DNA of 64,000 nt from Bryobacterales bacterium (GTDB lineage: Bacteria > Acidobacteriota > Terriglobia > Bryobacterales > Bryobacteraceae): NCBI GenBank assembly GCA_016713735.1, contig JADJOP010000032.1:1-64000 (forward strand). The letters run 5' to 3'. Positions 30,915 to 39,264 of the stretch are shown piece after piece. Position numbers and translations under genes: made by a program. The first letter of the stretch is position 1; each line of letters begins with the position of its first letter. The notes beneath the pieces were generated by a model. That model saw only the letters and a program-made list of their open reading frames with translations. It was not told where the DNA came from and made no database searches.

Positions 30915-32307
30915 CCCGCACAGCCCGCTCCGCACGCCGCTCACCCGCCGCCAGTGGCTCTGGGAGGTCGGCGGTGGTGCGCTCGGCATCGGCTTGGCCC
31001 AACTCGCGCAGGCGAAGCCGCACTTCACACCCAAGGCCAAGCGCGCCATCTTCATCTTTCTGCCGGGCGGCATCAGCCACATCGACACGTTCGACTACAA
31101 ACCCGCGCTCGCCGCCAACCACGGCAAGGAGACGAAGGGCGCCAACACCATCACGCCGTTTTTCGGCAAACGCGGCACCGTGATGCGCAGCCCGTGGGAG
31201 TTCAGCCGGCACGGACAATCCGGGGCGTGGGTTTCGACGATGCTCCCGCACCTCGCTGGTTGCGTCGACGACCTCACGTTCATCCACTCCATGGTGTCGC
31301 GCTCGAACAGCCACGGTCCGGCGATGTTCCAGATGTCCACCGGCTTCGTCTTCCAAGGCTTCCCTTCCGTGGGCGCGTGGGTCAGCTACGGTCTTGGCTC
31401 GGAGAACGAGAACCTGCCCGCGTTTGTTGTGCTGCCTGACCCGCGCGGGCTGCCTCCAGGCGGCGTCGCCCATTGGGGCAACGGCTTCCTGCCGGCGGCT
31501 CATCAAGGCGTCATCTTCGGCAAACAGGAAGAGCCCATCGCCGACATCCGCCCGCAGTCAGGCGTCAGCGAGGCCGCCCAGGCCGCCACCTACGATCTGG
31601 TGACGCAGCTCAACGAAGAGCACCTCCGCGCCAACCCCGGCGAAGACGCGCTCGTGGCCCGCATTCGCGCCTATGAACTGGCCGCGCGCATGCAGTTGAG
31701 CGCACCCGAAGTCACCGACGTGTCCGGGGAAAGCGAGAAGACGCGCGCCAGTTACGGATTAAACGACCCTGAACTCCGCGATTACGGCTACAACTGCCTG
31801 CTCGCGCGCCGCCTGCTGGAGAAGGGCGTGCGCGTCATCCAGATGTACAATGGCGGCCACTTTGGCAAACCGCGCATCAACTGGGACGCTCACGAAGACC
31901 TGGTGACCAACCACGGCAAGCTCGCCCGTGTGATGGACCAGCCCACCGCCGCCCTCATCCGCGATCTCAAACAACGCGGCATGCTCGACGACACCCTCAT
32001 CGTGTGGACCACCGAGTTCGGCCGCCTCCCCATCTCCGAGGGTCTCGGCGAGGGCGGACGCGACCACAACCCCGAAGGCTACACCAGCTTTCTCTGCGGC
32101 GCCGGACTGAAACGCGGCTTCCACTACGGCGCCACCGACGAGCTGGGCTATAAGGCCGAAGTGAACCCCACAACCGTCTACGACCTGCACGCCACCGCGC
32201 TCCACCTGCTCGGCCTCGACCACACGCGGCTCACCTACTATCACAACGGGCTGCAGCGGCGGCTCACCGACGTGCACGGCCATGTGCTGACGGAACTGCT
32301 GGCCTGA
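30892..32307 (+). CDS. DUF1501 family exported protein
   Basis: 471 residues. Twin-arginine signal TRRQWLWEVGGGALGIGLA. The body is an alkaline-phosphatase/sulfatase-like fold typical of DUF1501: IFIFLPGGISHIDTFDYKP, SNSHGPAMFQMSTG, VIQMYNGGHFG with HEDLVTNHGK, VWTTEFGRLP and GGRDHNPEGYTSFLCGAG with metal-type Asp/His residues. It is co-transcribed with the DUF1549/DUF1553 partner, the standard arrangement for these families. An alternative start 12 bp later is possible. Converges with the PNPOx-like gene 3 bp away. Confidence 0.88.
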   Translation: MSLSMSRSPHSPLRTPLTRRQWLWEVGGGALGIGLAQLAQAKPHFTPKAKRAIFIFLPGGISHIDTFDYKPALAANHGKETKGANTITPFFGKRGTVMRSPWEFSRHGQSGAWVSTMLPHLAGCVDDLTFIHSMVSRSNSHGPAMFQMSTGFVFQGFPSVGAWVSYGLGSENENLPAFVVLPDPRGLPPGGVAHWGNGFLPAAHQGVIFGKQEEPIADIRPQSGVSEAAQAATYDLVTQLNEEHLRANPGEDALVARIRAYELAARMQLSAPEVTDVSGESEKTRASYGLNDPELRDYGYNCLLARRLLEKGVRVIQMYNGGHFGKPRINWDAHEDLVTNHGKLARVMDQPTAALIRDLKQRGMLDDTLIVWTTEFGRLPISEGLGEGGRDHNPEGYTSFLCGAGLKRGFHYGATDELGYKAEVNPTTVYDLHATALHLLGLDHTRLTYYHNGLQRRLTDVHGHVLTELLA

Positions 32308-32310
32308 GGC

Positions 32311-32760
32311 TCAATCCAGCGGCACCTCGTGATACTGCAGCGCCCACTCTTTCATGTAGCGCACACGCGACGGCCGCACGACGTAGAGCAGGAACTCGGG
32401 ATTGTCGATGCTCTTCAGGTACGCGCGCAGCAGCGGGCTCTCCTCCCAGATCGACTGCCGCGTCTCCTCATCCGTGACCAGTTCCATGCGCCCCGCGATG
32501 CGCACATGGTCATGCCCCGGACTCATGTAGCACAGCTCCACGTTCTGATTGCGTTCCAGTTCGTTCGTCTTCTGCGAACTGCGCATCGAGGCGATGTAGA
32601 CCGTGAAGCCCTCGGTGCGCAACGGCGAGACGGGGCGCACGCGCGGCCATTCGCCATCCACGGTGGCGAGGTCAGGGAACTTGGTCGCCGCCATCACCTC
32701 ATGCGCCAGCCGGCGCAATTCATCGGATTCGATCAAGACATTCGAGGGAGGGACTTCCAT
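32311..32760 (-). CDS. Pyridoxamine 5'-phosphate oxidase-like (FMN-binding split barrel) protein
   Basis: 149 residues forming a single small split barrel: FPDLATVDGEWPRVRPVSPL, TVYIASMRSSQKTNELERNQ, VELCYMSPGHDHVRIAGRME, then a helix SIWEESPLLRAYL and a C-terminal RVRYMKEWALQY. Such general-stress-type proteins bind FMN or F420 and reduce small molecules. The residue pattern does not show true pyridoxamine phosphate oxidase specificity. Divergent from the VTT gene with 36 bp between starts. Confidence 0.75.
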   Translation of the reverse strand: MEVPPSNVLIESDELRRLAHEVMAATKFPDLATVDGEWPRVRPVSPLRTEGFTVYIASMRSSQKTNELERNQNVELCYMSPGHDHVRIAGRMELVTDEETRQSIWEESPLLRAYLKSIDNPEFLLYVVRPSRVRYMKEWALQYHEVPLD

Positions 32761-32796
32761 ATCGTGGCCCTGTCAGGATACAACGTATAGAGAGCG

Positions 32797-33348
32797 ATGC
32801 TCACCCGCTGGCTGATTCTCGCCGTCCTCATCCTCGCCTGCATCCTCGTGCCCTTTGCGCTGTTTGAGGACCCTGTCACGCGCTGGGCCACCGCGTTCCT
32901 CGCCCAACCCCACGCCCCGTGGATCCTGGGCTGCGCCATTGCCGCCCTGCTCGCCGCTGATGTCCTGCTGCCCGTTCCCTCAAGCGTGATCAGCATCGGC
33001 GCCGGCGCGTTGCTGGGATTCAGCGGGGGCCTCGCCGCCTCGACGGCCGGCATGACGCTGGGTTGCATCGTCGGCTACTGGCTCGGCCTGCGCGGGGCGC
33101 GGCGGCCCGCCGAACGCCTGCTCGGCAGCGGCGAAATGGCGAAGCTTGAGCGCGCACACACCTTATTCGGCGAGTGGATTGTACTCATCCTGCGCCCCAT
33201 TCCGGTGCTGGCCGAAGCGAGCGTCGTCTTTGCCGGGATGGGCAACATGCGCTTTCCGCGCTTCCTCGCCATGACCTCGCTTGCCAACCTGCTCATTTCG
33301 GCCGGATATGCCTGGATGGGCGCTTTTGTTGAATCCTCGCGCCAGTGA
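32797..33348 (+). CDS. VTT (DedA/TVP38-type) membrane protein
   Basis: 183 residues with an N-terminal anchor (WLILAVLILACILVPFALF) and the VTT core: ALLAADVLLPVPSSVISIGAG, the glycine-rich GALLGFSGGLAASTAG, a re-entrant region and VLILRPIPVLAEASVVFAG. DedA/VTT proteins act in lipid scrambling or membrane homeostasis. A TATAGA lies 5 bases before the ATG. The TGA overlaps a GTG of the peroxidase gene downstream, suggesting an operon. Confidence 0.82.
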   Translation: MLTRWLILAVLILACILVPFALFEDPVTRWATAFLAQPHAPWILGCAIAALLAADVLLPVPSSVISIGAGALLGFSGGLAASTAGMTLGCIVGYWLGLRGARRPAERLLGSGEMAKLERAHTLFGEWIVLILRPIPVLAEASVVFAGMGNMRFPRFLAMTSLANLLISAGYAWMGAFVESSRQ

Positions 33349-33365
33349 ACGGAGTCCACCATACT

Positions 33366-33917
33366 GTGAAGACAGCTCTGCTACTGCTCGCCACCGCAAC
33401 CCTTATGTCCGCAGCCAACCCCGCACCCACCAGCGTCCACGAATTCAAGATGAAGTCGATCGATGGCAAGGAGGTGAACCTCGCCGACTACAAGGGCAAG
33501 GTGCTGCTGATGGTGAACGTCGCCAGCAAGTGCGGCTACACCGGCCAGTACAAGTCGCTCGAAGCGCTCTACCGCAAGTACAAGGACAAGGGGCTCGTCG
33601 TGATGGGCTTTCCGGCGAACAACTTTCTCTGGCAGGAGCCGGGCTCAAACGAGGAGATCGCGACATTCTGCAAGCGCACCTACGACGTGAGCTTCCCGAT
33701 GTTCTCGAAGATCAGCGTTCTGGGCGGCGACAAAGCGCCGCTCTATGACTACCTCACCAGCGACGCCGCCAATAAGAAGACCTCGGGCATGATCAAGTGG
33801 AACTTCACCAAGTTTTTGATCGGCCCCGACGGCAAGCCCGTCGCCCGCTTCGGGCCTGGCACCGAACCGGACGCCGCCGAAGTGACCGCCGCTATCGAAC
33901 AGGCGCTGGGGAAGTAG
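33366..33917 (+). CDS. Exported glutathione peroxidase family protein (thiol peroxidase, Cys type)
   Basis: 183 residues from GTG at 33366, which places the signal VKTALLLLATATLMSA at the N-terminus; GGAG lies 11 bases upstream. A GTG at 33345 that overlaps the VTT stop is the alternative. The catalytic cysteine lies in VNVASKCGYTGQYKSLEAL, with the partner Gln/Asn in GFPANNFLWQEPGSNEEI and Trp in IKWNFTKFLIG. A further cysteine in EEIATFCKRTYDV fits the resolving position of thioredoxin-dependent members. It removes hydroperoxides in the envelope. Confidence 0.88.
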   Translation: MKTALLLLATATLMSAANPAPTSVHEFKMKSIDGKEVNLADYKGKVLLMVNVASKCGYTGQYKSLEALYRKYKDKGLVVMGFPANNFLWQEPGSNEEIATFCKRTYDVSFPMFSKISVLGGDKAPLYDYLTSDAANKKTSGMIKWNFTKFLIGPDGKPVARFGPGTEPDAAEVTAAIEQALGK

Positions 33918-33920
33918 GCG

Positions 33921-35525
33921 CTACCCCCGCGGCATCGCCACGATCTTCAGCGTCAGCGCCACTTCTTCGCGCTGGCGCTTGGCGTCCCAACCGAGGCGCT
34001 TGCCCATGTCCTCGGCGAGGTGCGCCAGCAGACGCTCGTCCCAACGCTCCTCGTGACCCAAGTAAGTGGAGACGAACAGGAAGTCCGGCATACGCTGGAT
34101 CATCTCGTGCTCCAGCGTCCAATCGAGCACAGCCGTCAGCGCGCGTTCATCCGATGCGCCTTCCTTCGGCGCGCGATCAATGATGGCCGGCGCCTGCACG
34201 CCGAAGAGCTTCGTCACCATGGCCACGTCGCTGCGGTAGATGGCCGTCCGCGCCGCCGTCACGTCCACCTGCTCTTCCACCGCCGCGTAGGCTTCCGGTG
34301 TGTTGCCGCCCAGCGCTACATCGCCCGTGCGGCACGTTCCCGCCAGTTCAGGCCAGGCGAGGTCAGCCGCCTCGGCGCTCATCACGCGATAGGTCGTATA
34401 CTTGCCGCCCGTGATGCGCACCACGCCCGGTGGCTCTTCAAAGATCCTGTGCTCGCGGCTCGTCTTCGTGGCCGACTGTTCGCCCGACTTCACCAGCGGG
34501 CGCAGCGAACTGTAGGCCGCGATCGGCTCGATCGTGCGCGAATGAGGGAAAATCGCCGCCGCCACATCACGGATGTAGCGGACCTCCTCGGCCGAGATCT
34601 TCACCTCGTCGGCATTGCCGGCATGGTCGGCGTCCGTGGTGCCCACCAGCGACCGCGTGTTGTTCGGCCCCCACGGAATGACGAAGAAGATTCGCCCGTC
34701 GGTGTGGAAATGGGCAATCGCGTGGTTCGACTGGGACAGCTTCGGATAGATGAGGTGCGAGCCGCGCACCAGCCGCAGCTTGCCATCGTCATCCCAGGGC
34801 CCGCGCGCATTCACCAGCCGCCGCGCGTGCACCACGAACTCCTCGCCGGTGAACTGCTCGCGCAGCTTCACGCGGAACGTCTCGCCATCCAGCCGCCACT
34901 CCAAAGCCTCGGTGTAGTTGAGCGTCAGCGCGCCCATACGCGCCGCGTCGAAAATGTTTTCCAGCACCAGCCGCGCCGAGTGCACCTTGCAGTCGTAGTA
35001 AACGCCCGCCGAACTGAGCCGCTCCGTATTCAGCCCCGGCTCCAGATCCTGAGCGTCTTCCTTGCTGAGGAAGCTTCGCTTGCCCACGTTGTCGGCGCCC
35101 GACAGCAGGTCGTAGATCACCAGCCCCGTGCCATAGAACAGCTTTGCGAACGTGTTGGGAAAGGGAATCAGAAACGGCAGCGGGTCCACCAGGTGGGGCG
35201 CGATGCGCTTCAGCGCGCTGCGTTCGTGCAGCGCCTCTTTCACCAGCTTGAACTCGAAGTTCTTCAAATACCGCAACCCGCCGTGGAGCAGTTGCGAATT
35301 GCGGCTGCTCGTCCCGCTGGCAAAATGCCGCTTCTCCACCAGGCCAAGTTTGAGCGGCTTTTTGGCGTCGGAGGCGCGCAAGGCGAGGTCGCGCAGGATG
35401 CCCGCCCCGTTGATGCCGCCGCCGAGAATCAGCACATCGAGCGGATTTTGTTTCGTCGCTTTCTTCAGCCGCTCGAGGTGTTCGCCCCGGCTGGTCCGCG
35501 TAAGTACCGGCTTCGGCGCCGTCAT
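33921..35525 (-). CDS. glpD: Glycerol-3-phosphate dehydrogenase/oxidase (FAD-dependent)
   Basis: 534 residues. Oxidises sn-glycerol 3-phosphate to dihydroxyacetone phosphate at the membrane. The FAD site is VLILGGGINGAGILRDLALR, followed by HFASGTSSRNSQLLHGGLRYL, then VNARGPWDDDGKLRLVRGSH, IPWGPNNTRSLVGTTD and RITGGKYTTYR. The C-terminal DAO_C-type domain ends near LGWDAKRQREEVALTL. It is the last gene of the leftward lipid operon: its ATG overlaps the stop of the acyltransferase gene as ATGA. In this setting it could tune the G3P pool or supply DHAP for lipid synthesis. Confidence 0.9.
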   Translation of the reverse strand: MTAPKPVLTRTSRGEHLERLKKATKQNPLDVLILGGGINGAGILRDLALRASDAKKPLKLGLVEKRHFASGTSSRNSQLLHGGLRYLKNFEFKLVKEALHERSALKRIAPHLVDPLPFLIPFPNTFAKLFYGTGLVIYDLLSGADNVGKRSFLSKEDAQDLEPGLNTERLSSAGVYYDCKVHSARLVLENIFDAARMGALTLNYTEALEWRLDGETFRVKLREQFTGEEFVVHARRLVNARGPWDDDGKLRLVRGSHLIYPKLSQSNHAIAHFHTDGRIFFVIPWGPNNTRSLVGTTDADHAGNADEVKISAEEVRYIRDVAAAIFPHSRTIEPIAAYSSLRPLVKSGEQSATKTSREHRIFEEPPGVVRITGGKYTTYRVMSAEAADLAWPELAGTCRTGDVALGGNTPEAYAAVEEQVDVTAARTAIYRSDVAMVTKLFGVQAPAIIDRAPKEGASDERALTAVLDWTLEHEMIQRMPDFLFVSTYLGHEERWDERLLAHLAEDMGKRLGWDAKRQREEVALTLKIVAMPRG

Positions 35526-36268
35526 GCCGCCTCCCGCCTGGCTGGTTCTTCTTCGTCCAACTGCCGCATCAGCGCCTCAATCCGTTCGCGCAGCAGCGCC
35601 GTGAACTCCTCGCGCTGCTTCAAGGTGTAGTGGGACGGATCGATCGGCTCACCCAGCAGAAATTCCACCGGGCCGCCCTTCACATGCACGCTTCCGATCG
35701 GCAGCACCTCGCGCGTGCCCTTCAGCGCAAACGGCACCACCGGCGCGCCGGACTTGATCGCAATGTAGGCCACGCCTTCCTTGAACTCCTGCAGCCCGCC
35801 GCTGGCGCGCCGCCCCTCGGGGAAGAGCAGCACGCTCAAGCCGCGCTCCTGAATCCGCCTGGCCGCATCGGTCAGCACCTTCAAGCTCGCCCGCGTGTCG
35901 TCCGGGTCCACCGCGAAATGCCCGCTGCGTCGCAGGTGCGTTCCCAGAAACGGCAGCTTCACATATTTGATGTTCACCAGGAACAGGAACTGCCGCGGAA
36001 TCGTGGCCAGCACAACGGGCGTGTCATAGAGGCTCAGGTGGTTGCCGGCGAATACGAAGTGCTGCCCCGGCTTCACATGTTCCAGCCCGCGCACGCGTAG
36101 TTGGATGCCGGCAAACCAGAGCAGTTGCTTTGCCCAGTTGCGTGAGATGGCATGTTGCCGCCGCCCATCGGGATCGAAAAACGAAGTCAGCAGGGAGATG
36201 GTCCCCATGAAGACCGTCGACCCGATAATGAGCGGCGCTTTCACCAACACCGCGAAGAGAAAGCTCAA
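35522..36268 (-). CDS. plsC: 1-acyl-sn-glycerol-3-phosphate acyltransferase
   Basis: 248 residues. Transfers an acyl group to lysophosphatidic acid. The start is TTG at 36268, which overlaps the preceding stop as TTGA and gives the N-terminal membrane segment LSFLFAVLVKAPLIIGSTVF. The upstream part of the open frame has no similarity. Motif I is NHLSLYDTP (catalytic His and Asp), motif II VKLPFLGTHLRRSG, motif III LLFPEGRRASGG and motif IV near APVVPFALKG. It is a paralogue of the enzyme at 36814 and is translationally coupled to its neighbours on both sides. Confidence 0.87.
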   Translation of the reverse strand: MSFLFAVLVKAPLIIGSTVFMGTISLLTSFFDPDGRRQHAISRNWAKQLLWFAGIQLRVRGLEHVKPGQHFVFAGNHLSLYDTPVVLATIPRQFLFLVNIKYVKLPFLGTHLRRSGHFAVDPDDTRASLKVLTDAARRIQERGLSVLLFPEGRRASGGLQEFKEGVAYIAIKSGAPVVPFALKGTREVLPIGSVHVKGGPVEFLLGEPIDPSHYTLKQREEFTALLRERIEALMRQLDEEEPARREAA

Positions 36269-36792
36269 TTCACAGCCCCCGCGCCGCTGGAAGCCGCCCG
36301 GTGTTCGGCGTCCAAGGCCAGAATCGCCCGGAAATAGACGCTTGCCAGTGCCGTGGATAGCAACTGCACCGCCGGCAACCGCTCCGGTTGACCGGGCATC
36401 TGCATCTGGAGCAACAGCGGACGCTCGGGCGATTCCAACAGCCGTTCGGCGTCTTCGCCCAGCATGGGGCCCGCCGCATGCTCGCGCAGCGCGCCCAACA
36501 TGAGCGAGTCGGACTCCTCGTTCACGCCGGTGAGCAGCACGCCCATGGAGAGCGTTTCGCCGCCGCCGAAGAATGCCGCGAACGCCGCCCCGCCCGAGGC
36601 CGCCGCCCATTGCATCTCGATGTCGGAGTTGTTCAAAAACGGCAGCCGTTCGCGAAACTCCGCAGGCCGCTCGGCGAGAAAATCGCCGAACAGCGTGCAC
36701 ACCGCCTCGCCTTGCTCGAGAGTGGGCTGCAAGTCGTAACCGGCCACCTCCACCCGCTTCTCAGCGGGGTGAATGGTTCGGACATAGAACAT
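36265..36792 (-). CDS. Unknown protein encoded between two acyltransferase genes
   Basis: 175 residues, no signal or clear membrane segment. Features are an early EVAGYDLQPTLEQGEAVC, a glycine/alanine/phenylalanine-rich middle (ASGGAAFAAFFGGGETLSMG) and a C-terminal helix (VQLLSTALASVYFRAILALDAE). The codon pattern and tight packing (21 bp after plsC, 4-bp overlap into the next plsC) support a real gene. I do not recognise a family. Position alone suggests a role with the acyltransferases, perhaps as a regulatory or structural partner. Confidence 0.65.
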   Translation of the reverse strand: MFYVRTIHPAEKRVEVAGYDLQPTLEQGEAVCTLFGDFLAERPAEFRERLPFLNNSDIEMQWAAASGGAAFAAFFGGGETLSMGVLLTGVNEESDSLMLGALREHAAGPMLGEDAERLLESPERPLLLQMQMPGQPERLPAVQLLSTALASVYFRAILALDAEHRAASSGAGAVN

Positions 36793-36813
36793 TTCTTTAG
36801 GGTACCAACTGCC

Positions 36814-37569
36814 TCAAACGCCAACGCTCTCCGTGGCCGGAGCGACCACCTTTTGCCCGATCAGTTCGCCCACTCGCTCTTCCATCTGGTGTGTGAGCGG
36901 CTTCAAATCGGCCAGCGTCAGGTCGATTGTGTAGATGGGGTCGCCGATCTTCATGTGCACGGGACCGGGCCGGATGATGCGCCCGTGGTTGCCGAGGATC
37001 TTCCCCGCCCCGATCAGTCCGATGGGAATCACCGGCACACCGGCTTTGATGGCGATGTAGGCCGCGCCGTCCTTGAAGGGTTCCAGGTCGCCATAGGTGC
37101 GCCCGCCCTCGGGAAACAGCAGGATCGACACATCGCGCTCCAGAATCACGCGCGCCGCGTCGCTCATCGTGCGCAGCGATTCGCGGGCGTTGCTGTGATT
37201 GACCACGAGGTGACCCGCGCGCTTCAGGTGGGTCCCCAGGAAGGGCACGCTGAACAGGCTCTTCTTGGCGAGAAACCGCACCTGCACATTGATCCATGGC
37301 AGCACCAGCGGAATGTCGTAGAAGCTGCGGTGGTTGGCGATGAACACGAAGCTGCCGCCGGGGGGAATGTTCTCCAGGCCCTCAACGGTCACCTTGACGC
37401 CGGAGACGAAAAGAACGGCCCGCGCCCACACTCGCGCCACCTCATGCTGCCAGCGGCCGGTGGAGCTGAAAATGCTGACCATGAGCGACGCCGTTCCCCC
37501 AATCGCGGTCAAGACGGCGACCACGGGAATCGTGAACAGCCAGGTGCGGAGAATATCAATCAACAACAT
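36814..37569 (-). CDS. plsC: 1-acyl-sn-glycerol-3-phosphate acyltransferase (second paralogue)
   Basis: 251 residues. The N-terminal membrane helix LLIDILRTWLFTIPVVAVLTAIG precedes NHRSFYDIPLVLP (catalytic His-x4-Asp), FSVPFLGTHLKRAGHLVV, LLFPEGGRTYGDLEPF and VPVIPIGLIGAG. All four PlsC motifs are canonical. It heads the leftward lipid operon and shares about half its residues with the downstream paralogue at 35522 in the motif regions, so the two may act at different positions or with different acyl donors. Confidence 0.88.
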   Translation of the reverse strand: MLLIDILRTWLFTIPVVAVLTAIGGTASLMVSIFSSTGRWQHEVARVWARAVLFVSGVKVTVEGLENIPPGGSFVFIANHRSFYDIPLVLPWINVQVRFLAKKSLFSVPFLGTHLKRAGHLVVNHSNARESLRTMSDAARVILERDVSILLFPEGGRTYGDLEPFKDGAAYIAIKAGVPVIPIGLIGAGKILGNHGRIIRPGPVHMKIGDPIYTIDLTLADLKPLTHQMEERVGELIGQKVVAPATESVGV

Positions 37570-37600
37570 AGTGGCGAGCGAATGAGTCAGCTACGAACAA

Positions 37601-37645
37601 GCGGCGAACATCGCTAAACGCCTTGCCTTGACAGCCTATGTTCGC
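37601..37645. promoter_or_regulatory. Inverted repeat between the divergent lipid operons (operator candidate)
   Basis: GCGAACAT (37604-37611) is the exact reverse complement of ATGTTCGC (38 bases between arm centres is not exceeded; second arm 37638-37645). The arms are separated by 26 bp and flank the TTGACA at 37628-37633. The surrounding bases GCGGC and GCCGC extend the symmetry imperfectly. A dimeric regulator could control both operons from here. Confidence 0.35.
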
Positions 37646-37657
37646 AGCCGCTAGCCT
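37628..37657 (+). promoter_or_regulatory. Candidate promoter of the rightward lipid operon
   Basis: A consensus TTGACA (37628-37633) is followed after 18 bp by TAGCCT (37652-37657). TATTGT at 37657-37662 is an alternative -10 with poor spacing. It would give a leader of about 35 bases. Confidence 0.45.
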
Positions 37658-37698
37658 ATTGTAGCGCACGTCTTTTTCCGCCAATTGCGAGAGTGCGC

Positions 37699-39252
37699 GT
37701 GGATCTTTTGCCATCCCCGGTGCAGCCCTCCTTGATCGACGCCACACAAGCTTTTCGCGACACCGAGATCTTCCTGACCGGAGCCAACGGCTTCGTCGGC
37801 AAGGTCGTTCTCGGCCTCCTTGTCGACCGCTTTCCCGACTTCAAGCACCTTCACATCCTGATGCGCGGCAAGGCGGGCAACCCGCCCGAAGAGCGCTTCC
37901 AGAAGGATGTCCTCGGCTCGCCGTCGCTCAAGCCGGTCGTCGAACGGCGCGGCAAGGCGGCCTTTCTCGACAAGATCACGCTCCACCTCGGCGACGTCTC
38001 GCAGCCTCAGTTCGGCCTCACCGACGAAACGCTGGCCTCGCTGCGCGGCCGCGTCGGCATCCTCATCAACTGCGCCGGGCTCGTCGAATTCTTTCCGCCC
38101 GTCGATGAGAGCTTCCGCTCGAACGTGTACGGCGCTGAATGCTCCGTCGTCGTGGCGGAGAAACTGGCGGCGAAGCTCGTCCACATCTCCACCTGTTTTG
38201 TGTGCGGGGAAAGTGACGGCCTGGTGGAGGAATCCGAACCCATCGTCGGCTACTACCCGCGCCGCAAAGGTCCGCACGACCGTAGCTTCCGCTTCGACGA
38301 AGAGATCAAGTTCATCCGCGAGCAGGTGGCCGCCATCCGCGACCGCGCCGCCCGCAGCCCCCGCCGCGTCGCCCCCAAAGAGATCGCCCAGCAGTTGATC
38401 GACCTCGGCACGCAGCGCGCCGCGCAGTGGGGTTGGGTGAACATCTACACCTACTCGAAGAGCCTCGGCGAACAGATCATCGCCTCGCAGCCCAATCTCG
38501 ACTGGGCCATTGTGCGCCCGGCCATCGTTGAAGCGGCGCTCGAGTTTCCCTTCCCCGGCTGGGTGGAGGGCGGACGCACGGCCGCGCCGCTCGTGATGAT
38601 GGCCATGGCCGGGCTGCGCCACTGGCCGCTGCGGCCCGACGCCCCGATGGAGGTCGTGCCGGTGGACCAGGTGGGCACATCCATCCTCACCGCCGCCGCC
38701 GCACTGCACCAGGGCGTGAAGAACAAGGTCTACCAGATCGGCACGGCCGACTCCAATCCCATTCCCCTCGGCAGCATCGTCGACTGGATGCACGAAGAAT
38801 ACCGCCGCGAAAAGAAGAAGTGGCTCCCCACGGGCGGAGTGAAAATTGTTTCGGCGGCCACCGCCAAGCGCCGCGGCGAACGCCTCATCGCCCGCCTCGC
38901 CGGACTCCAATATCTGGCCACGGGCATGCGCAAAGTGGCGCAGAAATCCGGGCTCCCCGGCCGCCGCGCCCTCGGCGGCCTCGCCACCCAACTCCGCATG
39001 TTGGGCCTCCAGGTGAACATCCGCGAACAGACGCTCGCCCTCTATCAGCCGTTCATGCTCGACAACCGCTTCATCTTCGAAGCCGAGAACATCCGCGCCG
39101 CCCACGCCTCGCTCACCGAAGCCGACCGCGCCAGGCTCCCCTGGTCGCCGGAGAAGATCGACTGGCGCCGCTACTGGATTGACAACGAGGTGCAGGGGAT
39201 ACAGAAATGGGTGGCAGCCGAGTTCATGAAGGGCAAGTCCTTTAAGATATAG
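37699..39252 (+). CDS. NAD(P)-dependent fatty acyl reductase (FAR-like, NAD_binding_4 family)
   Basis: 517 residues from GTG at 37699, which has GAGAG at 5-base spacing; GTG at 37693 is possible. The nucleotide site is EIFLTGANGFVGKVVLGLL, followed by DVSQPQFGLTDE, INCAGLVEFFPPVDES, the serine in KLVHISTCFV and the active-site WVNIYTYSKSLGEQ, all in the order of fatty acyl reductases. The long insert before YTYSK and the C-terminal region (RFIFEAENIRAAHASLTEAD) also fit FARs. Such enzymes reduce acyl-CoA or acyl-ACP to aldehyde or fatty alcohol. It is first in the rightward operon, 12 bp ahead of an ACP-ligase fusion that could supply the thioester. Confidence 0.8.
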   Translation: MDLLPSPVQPSLIDATQAFRDTEIFLTGANGFVGKVVLGLLVDRFPDFKHLHILMRGKAGNPPEERFQKDVLGSPSLKPVVERRGKAAFLDKITLHLGDVSQPQFGLTDETLASLRGRVGILINCAGLVEFFPPVDESFRSNVYGAECSVVVAEKLAAKLVHISTCFVCGESDGLVEESEPIVGYYPRRKGPHDRSFRFDEEIKFIREQVAAIRDRAARSPRRVAPKEIAQQLIDLGTQRAAQWGWVNIYTYSKSLGEQIIASQPNLDWAIVRPAIVEAALEFPFPGWVEGGRTAAPLVMMAMAGLRHWPLRPDAPMEVVPVDQVGTSILTAAAALHQGVKNKVYQIGTADSNPIPLGSIVDWMHEEYRREKKKWLPTGGVKIVSAATAKRRGERLIARLAGLQYLATGMRKVAQKSGLPGRRALGGLATQLRMLGLQVNIREQTLALYQPFMLDNRFIFEAENIRAAHASLTEADRARLPWSPEKIDWRRYWIDNEVQGIQKWVAAEFMKGKSFKI

Positions 39253-39264
39253 GTTTCACTCCTG

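Noticed and set aside
36269..36700. Longer start for the acyltransferase at 35522
   Set aside because: The extra 144 codons are the opposite-phase reading of the unknown-protein gene and have no similarity to PlsC; the TTG overlapping the previous stop gives a normal length.
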